Assembly: GCA_030077755.1 (NCBI GenBank)
Contig: JAQJZZ010000008.1
Coordinates: forward strand, 1,302,001-1,366,000
Reading direction: 5' to 3'
Source: Filosporella fistucella
Lineage: Eukaryota; Ascomycota; Leotiomycetes; Helotiales
Length of the DNA: 64,000 nt
Shown here: one piece after another, positions 1 through 11,088 of the stretch
How the letters are laid out: each line of letters begins with the position of its first letter
Position numbering within the stretch: position 1 is the stretch's first letter
Notes under the pieces: model-generated
Database searches by the model: none
What the model saw: the letters and a program-made list of their open reading frames with translations, nothing else
Told to the model about the DNA's origin: nothing
Translations under genes and position numbers: made by a program

Positions 1-908
1 TCGTCTGATAGGCTTTTCGGGCATGCTGGATCCTGGGCGCGGAATGACCGATGGCAGGTTGCAGCGTGAGCATGGGAGGTAATCGAGATAGTCTCATGTT
101 CGTAGATTGTCTGGCGAGCAGGGCAGTAAAAATGAGGTGTCGGTGTTGCTCTTTTTGGCAACTGATACTTTACAGTGACTTTCATGTCGGAATTGTGAGC
201 GGGTGTAGCGGGTTTGTATGGTACTATGGAGAACGAGGTTATGCTCAGCGAGGTGGGGATGGGATTCTTGATTGTGGTGCCAGACCAGAGTGTGTGAAAT
301 CAGGAAATCAATGGTCAAGCCATTGCCGTTGCGGCTTCCTTCTCTCGTTTACCATGTGCAATCGTGCGAGGAGGCAAGCAAGTACCTAACGAAGACTCCT
401 ACGGGCCAACCTACCAAATAAGTAATGCAGTAGCATTTGTACCGCCCCTTTCCTACCTACTGTAAGGTAGATAACTTTCGTTGACCAGACTTTAGATGGG
501 GATTTGGACTTGGTTTAAACAAGACTTGCCATTGTTGTAAAGCCTTTTTTCTCGGCGCAAGAAGATGCACCCAGAGTTCTTGGAGAAGCTTGCAGCTTGA
601 GCCACAACCGGCTTGGTACTTGGTGAAATTGACTGGATGCAAATGTATCTACGAAGTACCTGGGTATGTACCTAGCCTGGTAACTTCTCTCCCAAGAAAA
701 AATTGACCTGCGCCACAACGCCACGCACGAGGGAGGGACTTTTCACCCGCCACACTGAGGGGTTCAAAAGAGCTGCGTTCCAAAGCACATACCAATCTTA
801 CTACTTTATAACATATACATCTTGCTCACTTTACTGCTTTGTGATCACTCTCCAGCACCTCACAATAACAGCATACCATTAGCAGTCTTCTGTCTTCAAG
901 CAAGCAGC
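1..908. other. Intergenic, no supported gene
   Basis: Short open frames overlap on both strands, but none has recognisable protein character. Between about 400 and 690 there are several TACCTA/CCTACC motifs, which recur in other intergenic parts of the window. The last 100 bases, with A/T-rich and C/T-rich stretches, are the probable promoter and leader of the small gene starting at 909. Confidence 0.5.
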
Positions 909-1124
909 ATGCCTATTCCAACCTCGCTCTCTGGCGACAAGCCTACAAACTCAAACCACTCCAACCCCGCCACAAACCCATCTTCCTCTACAGATAGCTC
1001 TGGCGCAGGAGCTCAGACGGCAACAAATACAGGATCTCAGAAAACCGAGGCTGAACAAGAAGCCGATAGGTTGTATGAAGAGCGGATTGAGGAGGAATAT
1101 GCTAAGAGGGAAGGTGGTGCTTAA
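909..1124 (+). CDS. Small hydrophilic hypothetical protein (71 aa)
   Basis: This is a single-exon reading frame of 71 residues. The frame is open further upstream (an in-frame ATG lies at 822), but the ATG at 909 is preferred because the protein downstream of it has coherent composition: a Ser/Thr/Asn/Pro-rich, probably disordered first half, then an acidic, helical, charged tail ending in an EEEYAKREGGA motif. Charged tails of this kind are typical of short conserved fungal proteins with no assigned role. No signal peptide, membrane segment or catalytic motif is visible. It stands alone, with more than 1 kb of non-coding sequence downstream. The function is unknown. I am fairly sure it is coding and less sure of the start. 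Confidence 0.55.
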   Translation: MPIPTSLSGDKPTNSNHSNPATNPSSSTDSSGAGAQTATNTGSQKTEAEQEADRLYEERIEEEYAKREGGA

Positions 1125-2405
1125 GCTTCCTGTGAACTTGCATTGGGTATGGTGATATTGAAGCCGGTGAATGAGGGGTATTTGGCTGTGGCGCTGGACT
1201 TACGGATACCAGGGAAGGTTATTGTGGAAGACTATGCCTCTCCATCTTACTTTGTACTCATTATATAGTGTTATTTATGCATTACATCAATTCTAACGAG
1301 TATATCTTTCGAGGTTAATGGTGACTTAATCTTAACTGCAAGCCAATTGTTTGATCGTGGCCCATGCGTCTGTTTGCTTCATTCAAAGTCTATGCAGGTA
1401 GGCAGTAAATAAACGGTGTAAAATAATCGAACTGAGAAAACTCAAAACGGCTCAGGCATGAAGAAGCATCGCCTTCGTAACTGACATAAGGAACAATAAA
1501 AATATGACACTTTCGGTTGCAAAATTGAAATACTACCTGTCCAAAATGCCATCAACGGCACTACTTGTGAAAATATTCAGATCCAGGGAGGTTTGCGAGC
1601 TTAATCGCATCAGTCGACGCGACCAGGTTAGGCTCTGAAGGTCCAAAGTCATATCATTAATTTCATTATTGCTAAATGCCGACAGGCTCTAGGACTTTGA
1701 CGCGCGGCGTGGTAGCTTATTGAGGGTTAACGTATATATATGGAGTATGCTGATGAAGCTCAAATTTTGCTAATGCTTCAAAGACGTGATAAAGTGTTGA
1801 GGACACCTTATGGTGAAAACTTCCTGCCATTTGGGCATGACTGCACATTCTTCAGCTATCAGGCTTAGTAGAACGAGCCACTATTACGATATCTTCACAA
1901 TACCCAGTTCGGGAAATATGGACAAAACATCTCCGGAGATAGGTCGGCCGTATCGGCATTTTCTTACACCAATGATAGGGAAAGCTGGCCCTTATTAAGA
2001 TGCCGATATATGCTTCTTACATTGTCCAACATCAATATGACGTCGTCATCCATTTACAGTAATGCAAACAAAGAGATTGATATTGTCTTGGTAGAATACT
2101 TTTCGACTTTGCTCTTTCTCACAGAATTCAAGAGAGAATCAGTGGAGCTCTTTGCCATATTCTGAAGATTAGATCCTAGGTGCAGGACACAGCAGGTAAA
2201 GGACGAATGAAAAGCAGGCAATTAATCATCTGATATATGCTGCACACTGGATGTCTAGGATTCCCCAAAAACGGTCAAAACCATATTTTTTATTCTCTGA
2301 AAATGCCGTCGGACGAGCCAGTCAACGCCCTCAACGTGCGCCTGATCGGTCCCGAGAGACCTCCCTTATGCGGCACAAAGTTAGCTCAGAACCCTGGTTT
2401 CATAT
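1125..2405. other. Intergenic, no supported gene
   Basis: No reading frame here has gene-like character. The sequence is A/T-rich with short open frames only. It should contain the 3' end of the small gene on its left and the distal promoter of the iron transporter on its right. Confidence 0.5.
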
Positions 2406-2428
2406 CAGCCAATCACCGCTGCAGAAAT
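2406..2428 (+). promoter_or_regulatory. CCAAT-N12-RWT site 1 (candidate CBC:HapX element)
   Basis: The decamer CAGCCAATCA (2406-2415) carries a CCAAT box at 2409-2413, followed after exactly 12 bases by AAT at 2426-2428. This matches CSAAT-N12-RWT, the bipartite CBC:HapX pattern I recall being described for the iron transporter promoter cccA in Aspergillus. It lies about 200 bp upstream of the chosen start of the iron transporter at 2611. Confidence 0.55.
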
Positions 2429-2447
2429 GAGCACAATGAAAGCCCGA

Positions 2448-2470
2448 CAGCCAATCAGATCCACTATATT
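2448..2470 (+). promoter_or_regulatory. CCAAT-N12-RWT site 2 (candidate CBC:HapX element)
   Basis: An identical decamer CAGCCAATCA (2448-2457) is followed after 12 bases by ATT (2468-2470), again fitting CSAAT-N12-RWT. It lies 42 bp, four helical turns, from site 1 and in the same orientation. Confidence 0.55.
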
Positions 2471-2518
2471 TCATGCTGACCTTGTTCAAAGCTTCCATTC
2501 CTCTTTGAGTGATCCAGT

Positions 2519-2602
2519 ATGAAGTCGAACAAGTCAAGGCCGAGTTGCTGCAAAAGCCCGTACCCGCATTACCCTCATCCCGACTGAAAAATGCTTATAT
2601 AG
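2519..2602 (+). promoter_or_regulatory. Two upstream open reading frames before the iron transporter start
   Basis: An ATG at 2519 opens a 22-codon frame closing at 2585-2587. A second ATG at 2591 opens a 3-codon frame closing at 2600-2602. Both are out of frame with the main ATG at 2611, which begins 8 nt after the second stop. If the transcript starts upstream of 2519, both could reduce or tune translation. Alternatively the transcript starts between them and the main ATG. Confidence 0.4.
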
Positions 2603-2610
2603 GTCGAGTC

Positions 2611-3832
2611 ATGGAAGCTGCATCGAGAACTCAAGACTTTGACACTGATCCTCACGCGCTTTCTGAAGTTACCTGTTCCTCAAACCTGACTTCCCTGGAA
2701 ACTCACTATCCTCCTCCCCAAAACCCCACACCTCCTCGACGAATAGTCCGCAGACGAAAACCTCTACCAGACTCCAGAGGATCTTCAACAATCAAAGCTA
2801 TGTCTTTTGTTGGACTTAAAAATCTATTCTTCAAACCACACGTTGTTCTTGTCCCAACTCACAGTAATTCCGGCTATCGAAGCGCATCTGATTCCCTATT
2901 GAGCCATGCTTCGTCGGAACCTCTTCTTGGTGAAGCTCGCAGATCTCGAGTATCGAGGGCGGAATCAGACAACGATGATGGGACGTTGACAGATGTCGAA
3001 TCTCAGACCGATATCGAGTCTCAGAACTCGAAGCTGGAGAAGGCAAACCGTGGTCCGGCTGGATTTCGAATCACTGATGCTCGTGTTATCTCAGACGCCA
3101 CTATTGGACTCTCGGACGGATTGACAGTACCCTTTGCTCTCACAGCTGGATTGTCTGCTCTCGGAAGCACGAAAGTTGTTATCTATGGCGGATTTGCTGA
3201 ACTTATTGCTGGCGCTATCTCAATGGGTTTGGGTGGTTATTTAGGCGCAAAGAGCGAAGCGTAGGTCCTTGTCATCTTTCCGTGGAACATCTGCTAACTA
3301 TTACAGTGCCTCGTATGAAGCCCGACGGGAAGAAACTCAAGCCCTGGTAGCCATGAACCCTCAAATTGCAATTGAAGATATTACTGAAGTGTTCAATCCG
3401 TACAATCTGCCCAGGGACCTTCTTCAAGACCTTACGAGTCATTTGGCTGCTTCTCCACGGCTAGTCGACTTCATCATGCAATTTCAACATTGCGAAGAAC
3501 CACCTGCTTCATCCAGAGCAATTACATCTGCCATTACAATTGCTTTAGGATACTTCCTTGGAGGACTTCTTCCTCTTCTCCCGTACTTCTGTGTCCGCTC
3601 AGATCAGGTTTATGAGGGCTTGTATATTTCCATTGCCGTCATGGTTGTTGCGTTGTTTATCTTTGGGTACGTCAAGACGTGCGTTGTGGTAGGCTGGGAG
3701 GGCAGTAAGAAGATCCAACAGGGTTGCATTGGAGGTGTGCAAATGGTGGTCGTGGGGAGCGCCGCGGCAGGGGCAGCTATGGGACTGGTGAAGCTTTTCA
3801 ATGGTGATGAGAGTAAAATCAGCGGTGCCTGA
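2611..3832 (+). CDS. CCC1: Vacuolar iron (Fe2+/Mn2+) transporter, CCC1/VIT1 family
   Basis: Two exons (2611-3260, 3307-3832) encode about 391 residues; the 46-nt intron has a GTAGGT donor and a CTAAC branch. The first roughly 185 residues are a hydrophilic, Ser-rich cytosolic extension. The VIT domain follows, beginning near ITDARVISDATIGLSDGLTV, the family's first membrane helix signature. A second helix precedes the intron, then come a charged cytosolic segment (EARREE and following) and three C-terminal helices, giving the family's five membrane segments. CCC1 proteins move cytosolic iron into the vacuole and protect against iron excess. The frame is closed by a stop at 2506-2508, so 2611 is the first usable in-frame ATG. 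Two CCAAT-N12-RWT sites upstream fit iron control by the CCAAT-binding complex with HapX (inference). Confidence 0.92.
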
Positions 3833-5066
3833 TTTTGTTTTGTGTTTTACCTTACGATCTGATGACTTTTTGCTTTGGCGTTGGGAGACAAAAGATGCAT
3901 TGCATTGGGCGTTGGCAGGTAGCTCTCGAAAATCTCGATTGAGCCTATTTACTGCATTTCTAGGAGAACCGGGGCCCAGACATTGAAAAGTCTTAAGAAT
4001 AATGAAAATAAAGTTCAATATATTGATTTCTCAGCCCCTACAGACGAAAGGCTGCTATATATCATGACTGAAAACTCCCATTTCCCCCGAGTCTATCTTT
4101 CAGAATGTCCCCCGATGAGCTGCTTTCCTAAAGGGCTTCAAGCCTATTCAGTTTCTCTAAACTCAAGTCAATTTACTTCTCTCAAGTTCGTTCATTCCTA
4201 CAATCCATCTATTGCTTGAGTTCTTCGGCTCAACTGTACGCACTATGTCACATCCTCTTGCAACAATATTCGCATTTAATGCCTGTCACGTTCCGCTATA
4301 TACTATATCCATCTGGAACTTCCGTTCAACTGTACCTCTCCAAGATAGCCTTGATCATTTTGCCCCACAATCCGTCTTACAGCTGGTAGGGGTGGGTTCA
4401 AGTTTGTGAGTCTCTAGTAACGTATATCTTCCCGGTCCTAGTCAGAACGCAGTGTTTCAAAAGCGCACTTCAGTAGGTCTAGGTTATTGTAAACTCCACT
4501 TTACGAACAAGATATGACCTAAGTGTTGCTAGTAGAACCTTAGACTATACGCAGTTTCATTTGCAGCTACAGGCACTCAAGCCCCTGAGTGCGTTGATGA
4601 TTTACTGATTCTGTGTGTAAGATGCAATGGGTAGAGCCGGATCTCTTGCCAGGATTTTTGTTCCTGGTTATGTGTCTTGCTGACTTGATGATCTAAGGCT
4701 TGTAGTGTCACGAAGAGTGTCGTTTGGAGATTTCCAATTTATAGAAAGGTGCAAAGGACTTGTCACAACGTAATCATGAAGAATCACCGGAAGACAAGGA
4801 AATTTTGTGCAGGTGGATGACATTTTGACTTCGCAAGTTGGGGGAATGTAATTTCAAATCCACTGGTATCATTCCTGGTTCAGCCGATTACGCGTTGTAG
4901 AATTTATTGCTTCATCCAGATACGAGGAGAAGCCATACCGTATTGTGACCACACATATGCTTTCGCTTCTTAATCAACGTGAAACACTTTAGTAGCTCTA
5001 AACATCATTCATTGTGACCCGCCACCCATGAACGCCTGCAATGTCGAATTATTGGGAAAAGGGCCT
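3833..5066. other. Intergenic between convergent 3' ends, no supported gene
   Basis: This stretch separates the iron transporter from the CK2 regulatory subunit, which run toward each other. Several short overlapping open frames (3801-4409) lack any protein-like pattern. I see no repeat or RNA gene. Confidence 0.5.
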
Positions 5067-6156
5067 TCATGTAAACGCTTCCCCGTTCGGTTCTACGTCC
5101 ATAGGGCTGCCTCCATTCGGTTTTCGGATTTTTCGATTCGTCGGAGGTCGAGTCCGAGTAGATGTGGAAGCGCCGTTCATACCGGCTTCATCGTCTTCAC
5201 TCTCATCTGGATGTTGAGCATGATAGTTTGATGCTTCATCCAAGTCTCTGATATCGTCTGGCCGATTTCTCAGCCACCCCATTCTAGGGCCACTTCTAGC
5301 ACGCTCTGAAACCTTGAAACCATAAATCTTGGGCTCATACATATTCCCCTTGCCGAGACCAGGACCAAGGTTCGATGCATTCATGCCGTTTATCTTCTCC
5401 TTATCATCACTATCTGCTGATGCCGATACTACAGCTCGTGGGTTGTGCACACCAGCCAGGGTATCTGCTCCCTTCTTGGTGATGTCGTAGTCAGGGAATG
5501 TCAAAAGAAATAGAGCCCCAAAGGTCCGACCAAAGAACGCTCCATCAACAGTTTGAAATCGAGAATTTGGAGGTACGTAGACATCTAAGCAGGAAGGGCA
5601 GAAGAGCTTGACAGTATCTTCCCCGGGAACATCGGTCAATCCGACAGGTAATGTACGAGTTCCTGCACAATTTGTCCGAGGACACACTCCAAAGTGTGTA
5701 AGCTCGTACTTCTCCGACATTTGTTGTATACCAGCTCGAGAGCAGATGAAACGTTGGTGAATGAGACCGTACAACATCTCCGCTGAAGATTCGATGATCG
5801 ACAGATCAGAAGCCATACGATGATGTCTTCGTTCTGCTGCTGCTCTACGATTCGATTGTTCCCCGGCCTCCACAGAATCATCGCCCTCTTCTTCCTCCTC
5901 ATCCTCATCCTCGTCTTCATCCTCTTCTGGTTCGACATCTAATATCATCTGACAATTAATTAGCTGAGGTCGAACTTGGTGAAAGCCTTAAACTTGCCTC
6001 CAAAGCTTCCTTATACATGGCAACCTGGGTTTGGAGTCCTGTCAAGTTGAAATCATCTTCAATGAAATCCTCTGATATCTCTGCGAAGTATTCATGGCCG
6101 AGTAAGGAGCAGAAAGACGAGATCCAAGACTCTGGTGTGCCTGAAGATGAAGACAT
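5067..6156 (-). CDS. CKB1: Casein kinase II regulatory (beta) subunit
   Basis: Two exons on the minus strand (6156-5998, 5948-5067) encode 346 residues. The protein opens with the family's SWISSFCSLLGHEYF region, followed by DFIEDDFNLTGL and an acidic stretch. It has a four-cysteine zinc-binding region (CPRTNC and CPSC) that mediates dimerisation of the regulatory subunit, then DGAFFG and a C-terminal YGFKVSERA segment. The tail is longer than in animals and ends in a charged, proline-containing region. CK2 beta stabilises and targets the CK2 catalytic subunit to substrates in nucleus and cytoplasm. The intron (5997-5949, 49 nt) begins GCAAGT rather than GT after GAG and ends CAG. Joining it gives KEALE-MILDV, the conserved family sequence, so the GC donor is well supported. 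Confidence 0.95.
5949..5997 (-). other. GC-AG intron in CKB1
   Basis: On the minus strand the boundary reads GAG then GCAAGT, the usual context of GC-AG introns, with a CTAAT branch region and a CAG acceptor. No GT donor gives a continuous conserved protein here. Confidence 0.85.
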
Positions 6157-6549
6157 ATTTTGTGGTATGAAAAGGCCGCGAGCCTTTACTGCAGGTGCCC
6201 AATGCCTGGTACAATCTGCAGTGATTCGTGGAGGTTGGTATCAGCTTGCAAGGTCGACTATGCGAGCTATTAGGGTGCCTTTTGCAACTTGACGTGAGGA
6301 GTCTCGCTGCTGAGAGGTAGGGCGGAGAAAGTCTTTACGCAAAACTTTATTGCGCGCCGGTATTTTCTGTGCCAAAGTGAGGCTAGAAAATGAAAGCAAG
6401 GCTTCAAGGGGATATCCAGAGGACAGACGGCTTGTTGGGTTCCTTCTCGAGTCGGTGCTACGCTTTTCGCAAATGGCGGGGTAGAGGCTGCGCAAGTTGG
6501 AGCCTTCTTACGCTCCTGCTGTAAGATTCTGATAAGAGTTGATCAACTT

Positions 6550-6825
6550 TCAGGGGGGTTCTTGTGTGATGTAAGACCACCGGAGAGACTTCGCGATCCG
6601 AGAAAGGCGTTTGTGCGTGTTGAACTGGTGTTTAAGGTGACCAGCAAATGAGATCCATTCACTGTTTGTTTTTGGTTCGTTTGGCATGAGCACAAAACGT
6701 GGGCATCGCGGATCTCGGCAGAACATAATTCCGCCTTCAGCTTTCGCTTGTAAATGTAATAGGGTAGGGGTCAACGCAGGCAAGAGAATGTGAGAACGAA
6801 GAAATGAACACACAACAAAGCGCAT
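6550..6825 (-). CDS. Unrecognised small ORF (91 aa), possible orphan gene
   Basis: This is an ATG-initiated frame lying in the roughly 740 bp between CKB1 and the flavin monooxygenase. The N-terminal 25 residues are hydrophobic. The middle has a CRDPRC pair, and 20-odd residues later an HLKHQFNTH cluster that loosely resembles a degenerate C2H2-like zinc site. I recognise no family. It could equally be a chance open frame in a promoter. Confidence 0.25.
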   Translation of the reverse strand: MRFVVCSFLRSHILLPALTPTLLHLQAKAEGGIMFCRDPRCPRFVLMPNEPKTNSEWISFAGHLKHQFNTHKRLSRIAKSLRWSYITQEPP

Positions 6826-6893
6826 GATTATCAGATCTCATCTGGAATCTCCAGTATACTATCATTTCATGTGTTTCTTATTTATATGGGTCC

Positions 6894-9210
6894 TTATATC
6901 TTGTTGGCCGCTGTTTGTAGCGCACTGGAGCCTCCGAATAATAATACCCTCATGAAGCCTTGGACGAGAGCCTTAACATCCCTACCTTGACTTACTTTCT
7001 TTGCTTTTACAATCCCCAAAATCATGGCTACCAGTAAGACGGCTTTAGCTGTTTGTCGAAGTGATTTCTTAATAAGCCCCTTTCGTGTATACGTGATATT
7101 CCAATCACTCCATGTGGGAAACTTGCATCGAAGCCCAAACCAAATCTGGGTATATCTACAATTTTGTTAACTTGACTTCTAAATATATGGTTTTAGACTT
7201 ACGGGTAGACAGTCGAATTCCAGCCTTCCTCCGTCTTGTACCAGCTAGTGCAACCCCCTGTATTCCATACCCTCTTTTTCAGGGCAGCTTGTGTATCCCT
7301 CGCCCATTCAAGCTCTGCGTCCTTCTTGATCTCTGCCAGAGCAACATCTCCACTGAGAATGGGCCCAATGAATTTCAGGCTCAAGTTGATCATGTTCTCG
7401 GACGCGAGGATCACCGAAGAGTGACCGGTGGCTGTATTTGGCCCGAAGATAGTGAAGAAATTCGGGAAACCATCGAGTGCCATACCCCTATCCAGTGACA
7501 ACATTAGCATTCTGCTCATCACGTAAAATGAAGCGTGTTTCCGGTCCCATCCGAATATACTTACATGTACATTTGTGGACCACCTCGTTCGTCAAATACA
7601 TCGTGCAAGTTCTTCCCTCCACGTCCAGTAATTTCAAGTGGGTGAAGCCACTTCGTGGTTTCGAAGCCACTTGCCAGTATGATCACATCTGCAGGGATCT
7701 TCGCCTCATGATTTGGAGCTTTGCTGCTAGAATCTTTTGGATCGGGGTATGTCCGACCTGGGCCTAGAGTGACCTCTTTCTCTCCAATACTTGTGAGAGG
7801 AAGTGTTGTTAATTCGATAGCTGGGTCATTTAGCCCCGTAAACCACGAGGCATCAAAGATCCTGCGTTTGCATCCTACACCGTAGTTTGGTGTTAATATT
7901 TCATGGTACTTAGCCGGAACAGTCCTCTTCATATGTGTGAGAAGCTGTTCCTCTAACTTTTTCCTTTCCTTCTCATGATATGGATCGGATCCAAACAAAC
8001 GCCAGTCGTATTCTGCACCTGCAGCTATCAAGAACCTAATAGCTTTGCCAAACCCCGGGACGTGTGTATTTAGCCAAGGTGCCCAATTCTCCCACCCTTT
8101 ATTTCCCAACGGCGGAATTGTTTTTGGGACGACCCAGGGTGGTGATCGCATCAGCTGAGTGACGGACTTTGCCCCGTACTCTTTCGTTAGGCGAGGTACA
8201 AACTGAGCAGCACTACAGCCCGTACCAACAACAATCACATCTTTGTCCTTAAGATCAACGTCGTATCTCCACCTCGCGGAATGAAATATTTCGCCTTGGA
8301 ACTTATCTCTCCCTGACACGTTTTCTGGCCAGACCTTTGGTTCGACAAGGCCTCCTACACAGCTTACAAGTACCTTCGCTCGAATTGTCTCTTCAGACAC
8401 GTAAACCGACTCTCGGCCATTGCTTCGTATCTTCTGTGCTCTATCATATTCACTGAGGTCACCAACACCTGCCATCAAATGTTCTAGAGTAACCTCCCAA
8501 ATCTGTTCTGATTCGAGCCACTTGCATTCACGCACATCCGTATTGAGCCTAGAAGATTGGGTGGTCAGCTGCCGCTTTTCTTTGACAAGCAAGACTAGCA
8601 AAGTCGAGGTACTGAGCGCGGGCGACTGACTGGATCTTGTCCACAATTTCATACTTCTCACAAACTCCTTGTAGATATTTCACAATCTCGCGCCCGGATG
8701 GGTGGAATGTTGTCCATTTTGGATTTGGAGAGAAAGAAAACGAGTAGAAGATGGCAGGGCTGTAGTCGAGTAAAATCGTTAGCACTATTCTCTACCATAC
8801 GCCTTCAGACATGCTGACTTTACGGCACTCCACATATTTTGATATAAAACATCATCCACTTACACATCACATGCAACGCCTGGATACCTGTTTATCCACC
8901 AAGTACCACCAATGCCTGACTGTCTATCGAATATTCTGAATTGATCATGACCCAACACTTCTCTCAACCGACAACCCATGGCAATGCCAGATTCACCGGC
9001 ACCAATGACAGCCACAGGGTAGTATGTATAGCTTCCGGCATCATAACCATTGGCTTTGCGTATTTTGTTGCCGTAGATCTTGGAATCGAGCAATCAGATT
9101 AAGTGCCAACGGATGCGAACAGGGTAGGTGAAAAAGTGATAAGGCCCAGAGGCAAAGGAAGTGGAACTTACTTTTGTTGCAGACTCCTCATCGTTGAAGG
9201 AGGCCATCAT
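6894..9210 (-). CDS. Flavin-binding monooxygenase, Baeyer-Villiger type
   Basis: Six exons on the minus strand (9210-9172, 9078-8864, 8759-8631, 8548-7565, 7487-7203, 7155-6894) encode about 637 residues; the total length is divisible by three. Residues 39-44 form the FAD-binding GAGESG motif, followed by GGTWWINRYPGVACDV. A second nucleotide-binding motif (GTGCSAAQ) serves NADPH. At about residues 211-221 the sequence FQGEIFHSARW fits the F-x-G-x3-H-x3-W core of the Baeyer-Villiger fingerprint, although the final position is R rather than P or D. Such enzymes insert oxygen into ketones or oxidise soft nucleophiles; the substrate cannot be read from sequence. The last exon, ending in a basic, partly hydrophobic tail, is the least certain. 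There is no obvious biosynthetic cluster, although a Zn2Cys6 regulator lies 2 kb away. Confidence 0.9.
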
Positions 9211-9977
9211 GCGCTAGAAAAATACCCTGGCAGTAATGATTCCTTTGTGGACGCGATTTCTCGTACAACAATAGATATTAGAGAAGAGAGAGCTATAGAC
9301 AACCCCGAAAAGCTGGGACAGTCTACGTATACATGCGTTAGTTGGTGGTATGTGACTTTGTGCCGTGAAACAACCATGCCATTGCCATGCCTCGGATCTT
9401 TGAATTTGTGGGGTGATTTGACCTTCCAATATCTTGTTTCTGCTGCCCCTCCACCTCCATGAAGCAACTTAATACCCGAGACTAGGAGGCTGGTACCTAT
9501 ACCTACGAGCTACCTAGTGGACAGCGTAAAGCGTACCCGCAAGTCATTGTATCCGATAGGTACTCGAGGTACTCAAACATTCTCGCACGCAGCCATTCAA
9601 TTCGGAACCAGGTGCGGCATAAATCTGACCCGCAAACCCTGCTTGTTCCCCGCAAATTTGTACTTGGCAGAAGCCGAGGCAGCAGCGTCGACTCGTTCTG
9701 TACAAGGAAAGTTTGCCGAAAGCCAATGCGATGTTCCATGTGGCTGGACCTGGGCATGGGCCAGACTTTGTTTATGGGTCACGACGAAGTCATCGCCATC
9801 GGCACATTATTTCAGCTTCCCAATGCTCTAAAGATTGTTGTACAACTGACTGTAAATAGTCAACTGGTGAAAGGCGGGAGTAGCGGCCTAGACGCTGCTT
9901 GCTTCCAGCAACGGAGGGCGTTCTGCATCGCCAATAATCCCAAGAGAAACGCGCCCTTCATCCAGCTCATTTAAGTC
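9211..9977. other. Divergent promoter region between the monooxygenase and JmjC genes
   Basis: Two genes diverge from here. Several TACCTA/GGTACC motifs cluster at 9490-9570. Open frames of 60-120 codons occur on both strands, but they overlap each other and show no domain. Confidence 0.45.
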
Positions 9978-11088
9978 ATGAGAATTGTGTCACAGGCCAT
10001 CAGAAGATGGCCAAAATCCCTCCACCTCCTTCATACAGCTCGCTCGCGACGCATATCTCCAATTGATTCCATCAACGGCCCACTGCATCACATTGACATC
10101 GAAGAATTCCGTCAGAAGGCTTTCATACCAGAGCGTCCATTACTTATAGACAGCACATCATCACAACAGCTTTCAAACAAGAGTGCGTTACCAGCCGCAA
10201 CGAAGTGGTTCACTAAGAAGATATCTCAAGATGAGAATGTGATGCTGACAAAACACGGCGATTGCCTCCCATCTTTCGATTACCTGTTACCATATGCAGA
10301 CATACTACTTCCCTACGAACTCATCATATCGAAAGAAGAATTCGAAAATCGGTTCGATCATACGGCCATAAACACAAACTCCAAGCTGAAACTGGTTCTG
10401 TCGAAGTTCCTCGAAAACACAGATGGTGTCACTTTTCACCGCTTCTGGGCTGATTTACAGTTGTTCCTCGACGCCAACAGATCTTCTCCTCCACTCCCAA
10501 AACTCTACATAGCACAAGCACAAATCACAGCCCTCCCTCCTCAATTGCAGGCAGATCTACCGACTCCGCGAATAGTGCTACAAGCTGGAAGGGGGGATGT
10601 ATATGATGCGAATATCTGGATGGGCTTGCCCCCAACCTATACACCTCTTCATAAAGACCCAAATCCGAACTTGTTCGTACAATTGGCTGGTAGGAAATGT
10701 ATAAGGCTCTTTGAACCGAATACTGGGGCAGCTATATTCCGGCATGTACAAGAAAGCATTGGACAGAACGCTTCATCCAGTTTCAGAGGGTCTGAGATGA
10801 TGGAAGGCCCGGAAAGAGCCGCGCTCCACGAAGCTGTATGGCTGGACAACATGGAGGAAGGATACGAGGTTACAGTTGACCCAATGGATTCCCTTTTCAT
10901 CCCAAAAGGATGGTGGCATAGCATTAAGAGTATTGGGACGGGCGTAAACGCCAGTGTAAACGTAAGCAGTCTTTCTTTGTTCGTGGAATTTCTTGCACCT
11001 GTGAATACTGAATAAGTTCCAATCTCTTCTCGCCACATTATGGAAATTACCACTCTAATTCGCTGCACATTAGTGGTGGTTTCGTTGA
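9978..11088 (+). CDS. JmjC/cupin-8 domain protein, probable Fe(II)/2-oxoglutarate oxygenase
   Basis: Two exons (9978-10961 and 11074-11088) encode 332 residues. The iron-binding triad is visible as H225, D227 (LHKDPN) and H314 (WWHSI), in the order expected for cupin-8 JmjC hydroxylases. The second exon is only 15 nt: four codons (WWFR) and the stop. It restores the family's characteristic SVNWWFR end. Without splicing, the frame would run on to an unrelated tail ending at 11015. The first 27 residues are basic, amphipathic and free of acidic residues (RRWPK, RSRR), which looks like a mitochondrial presequence (inference). Substrate and partner are unknown; related proteins hydroxylate proteins or tRNA. 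It converges with the Zn2Cys6 gene downstream. Confidence 0.88.

Noticed and set aside
51..389. 112-codon plus-strand frame at the left edge
   Set aside because: Overlapping frames on both strands, with no motif and biased Cys/Arg composition.
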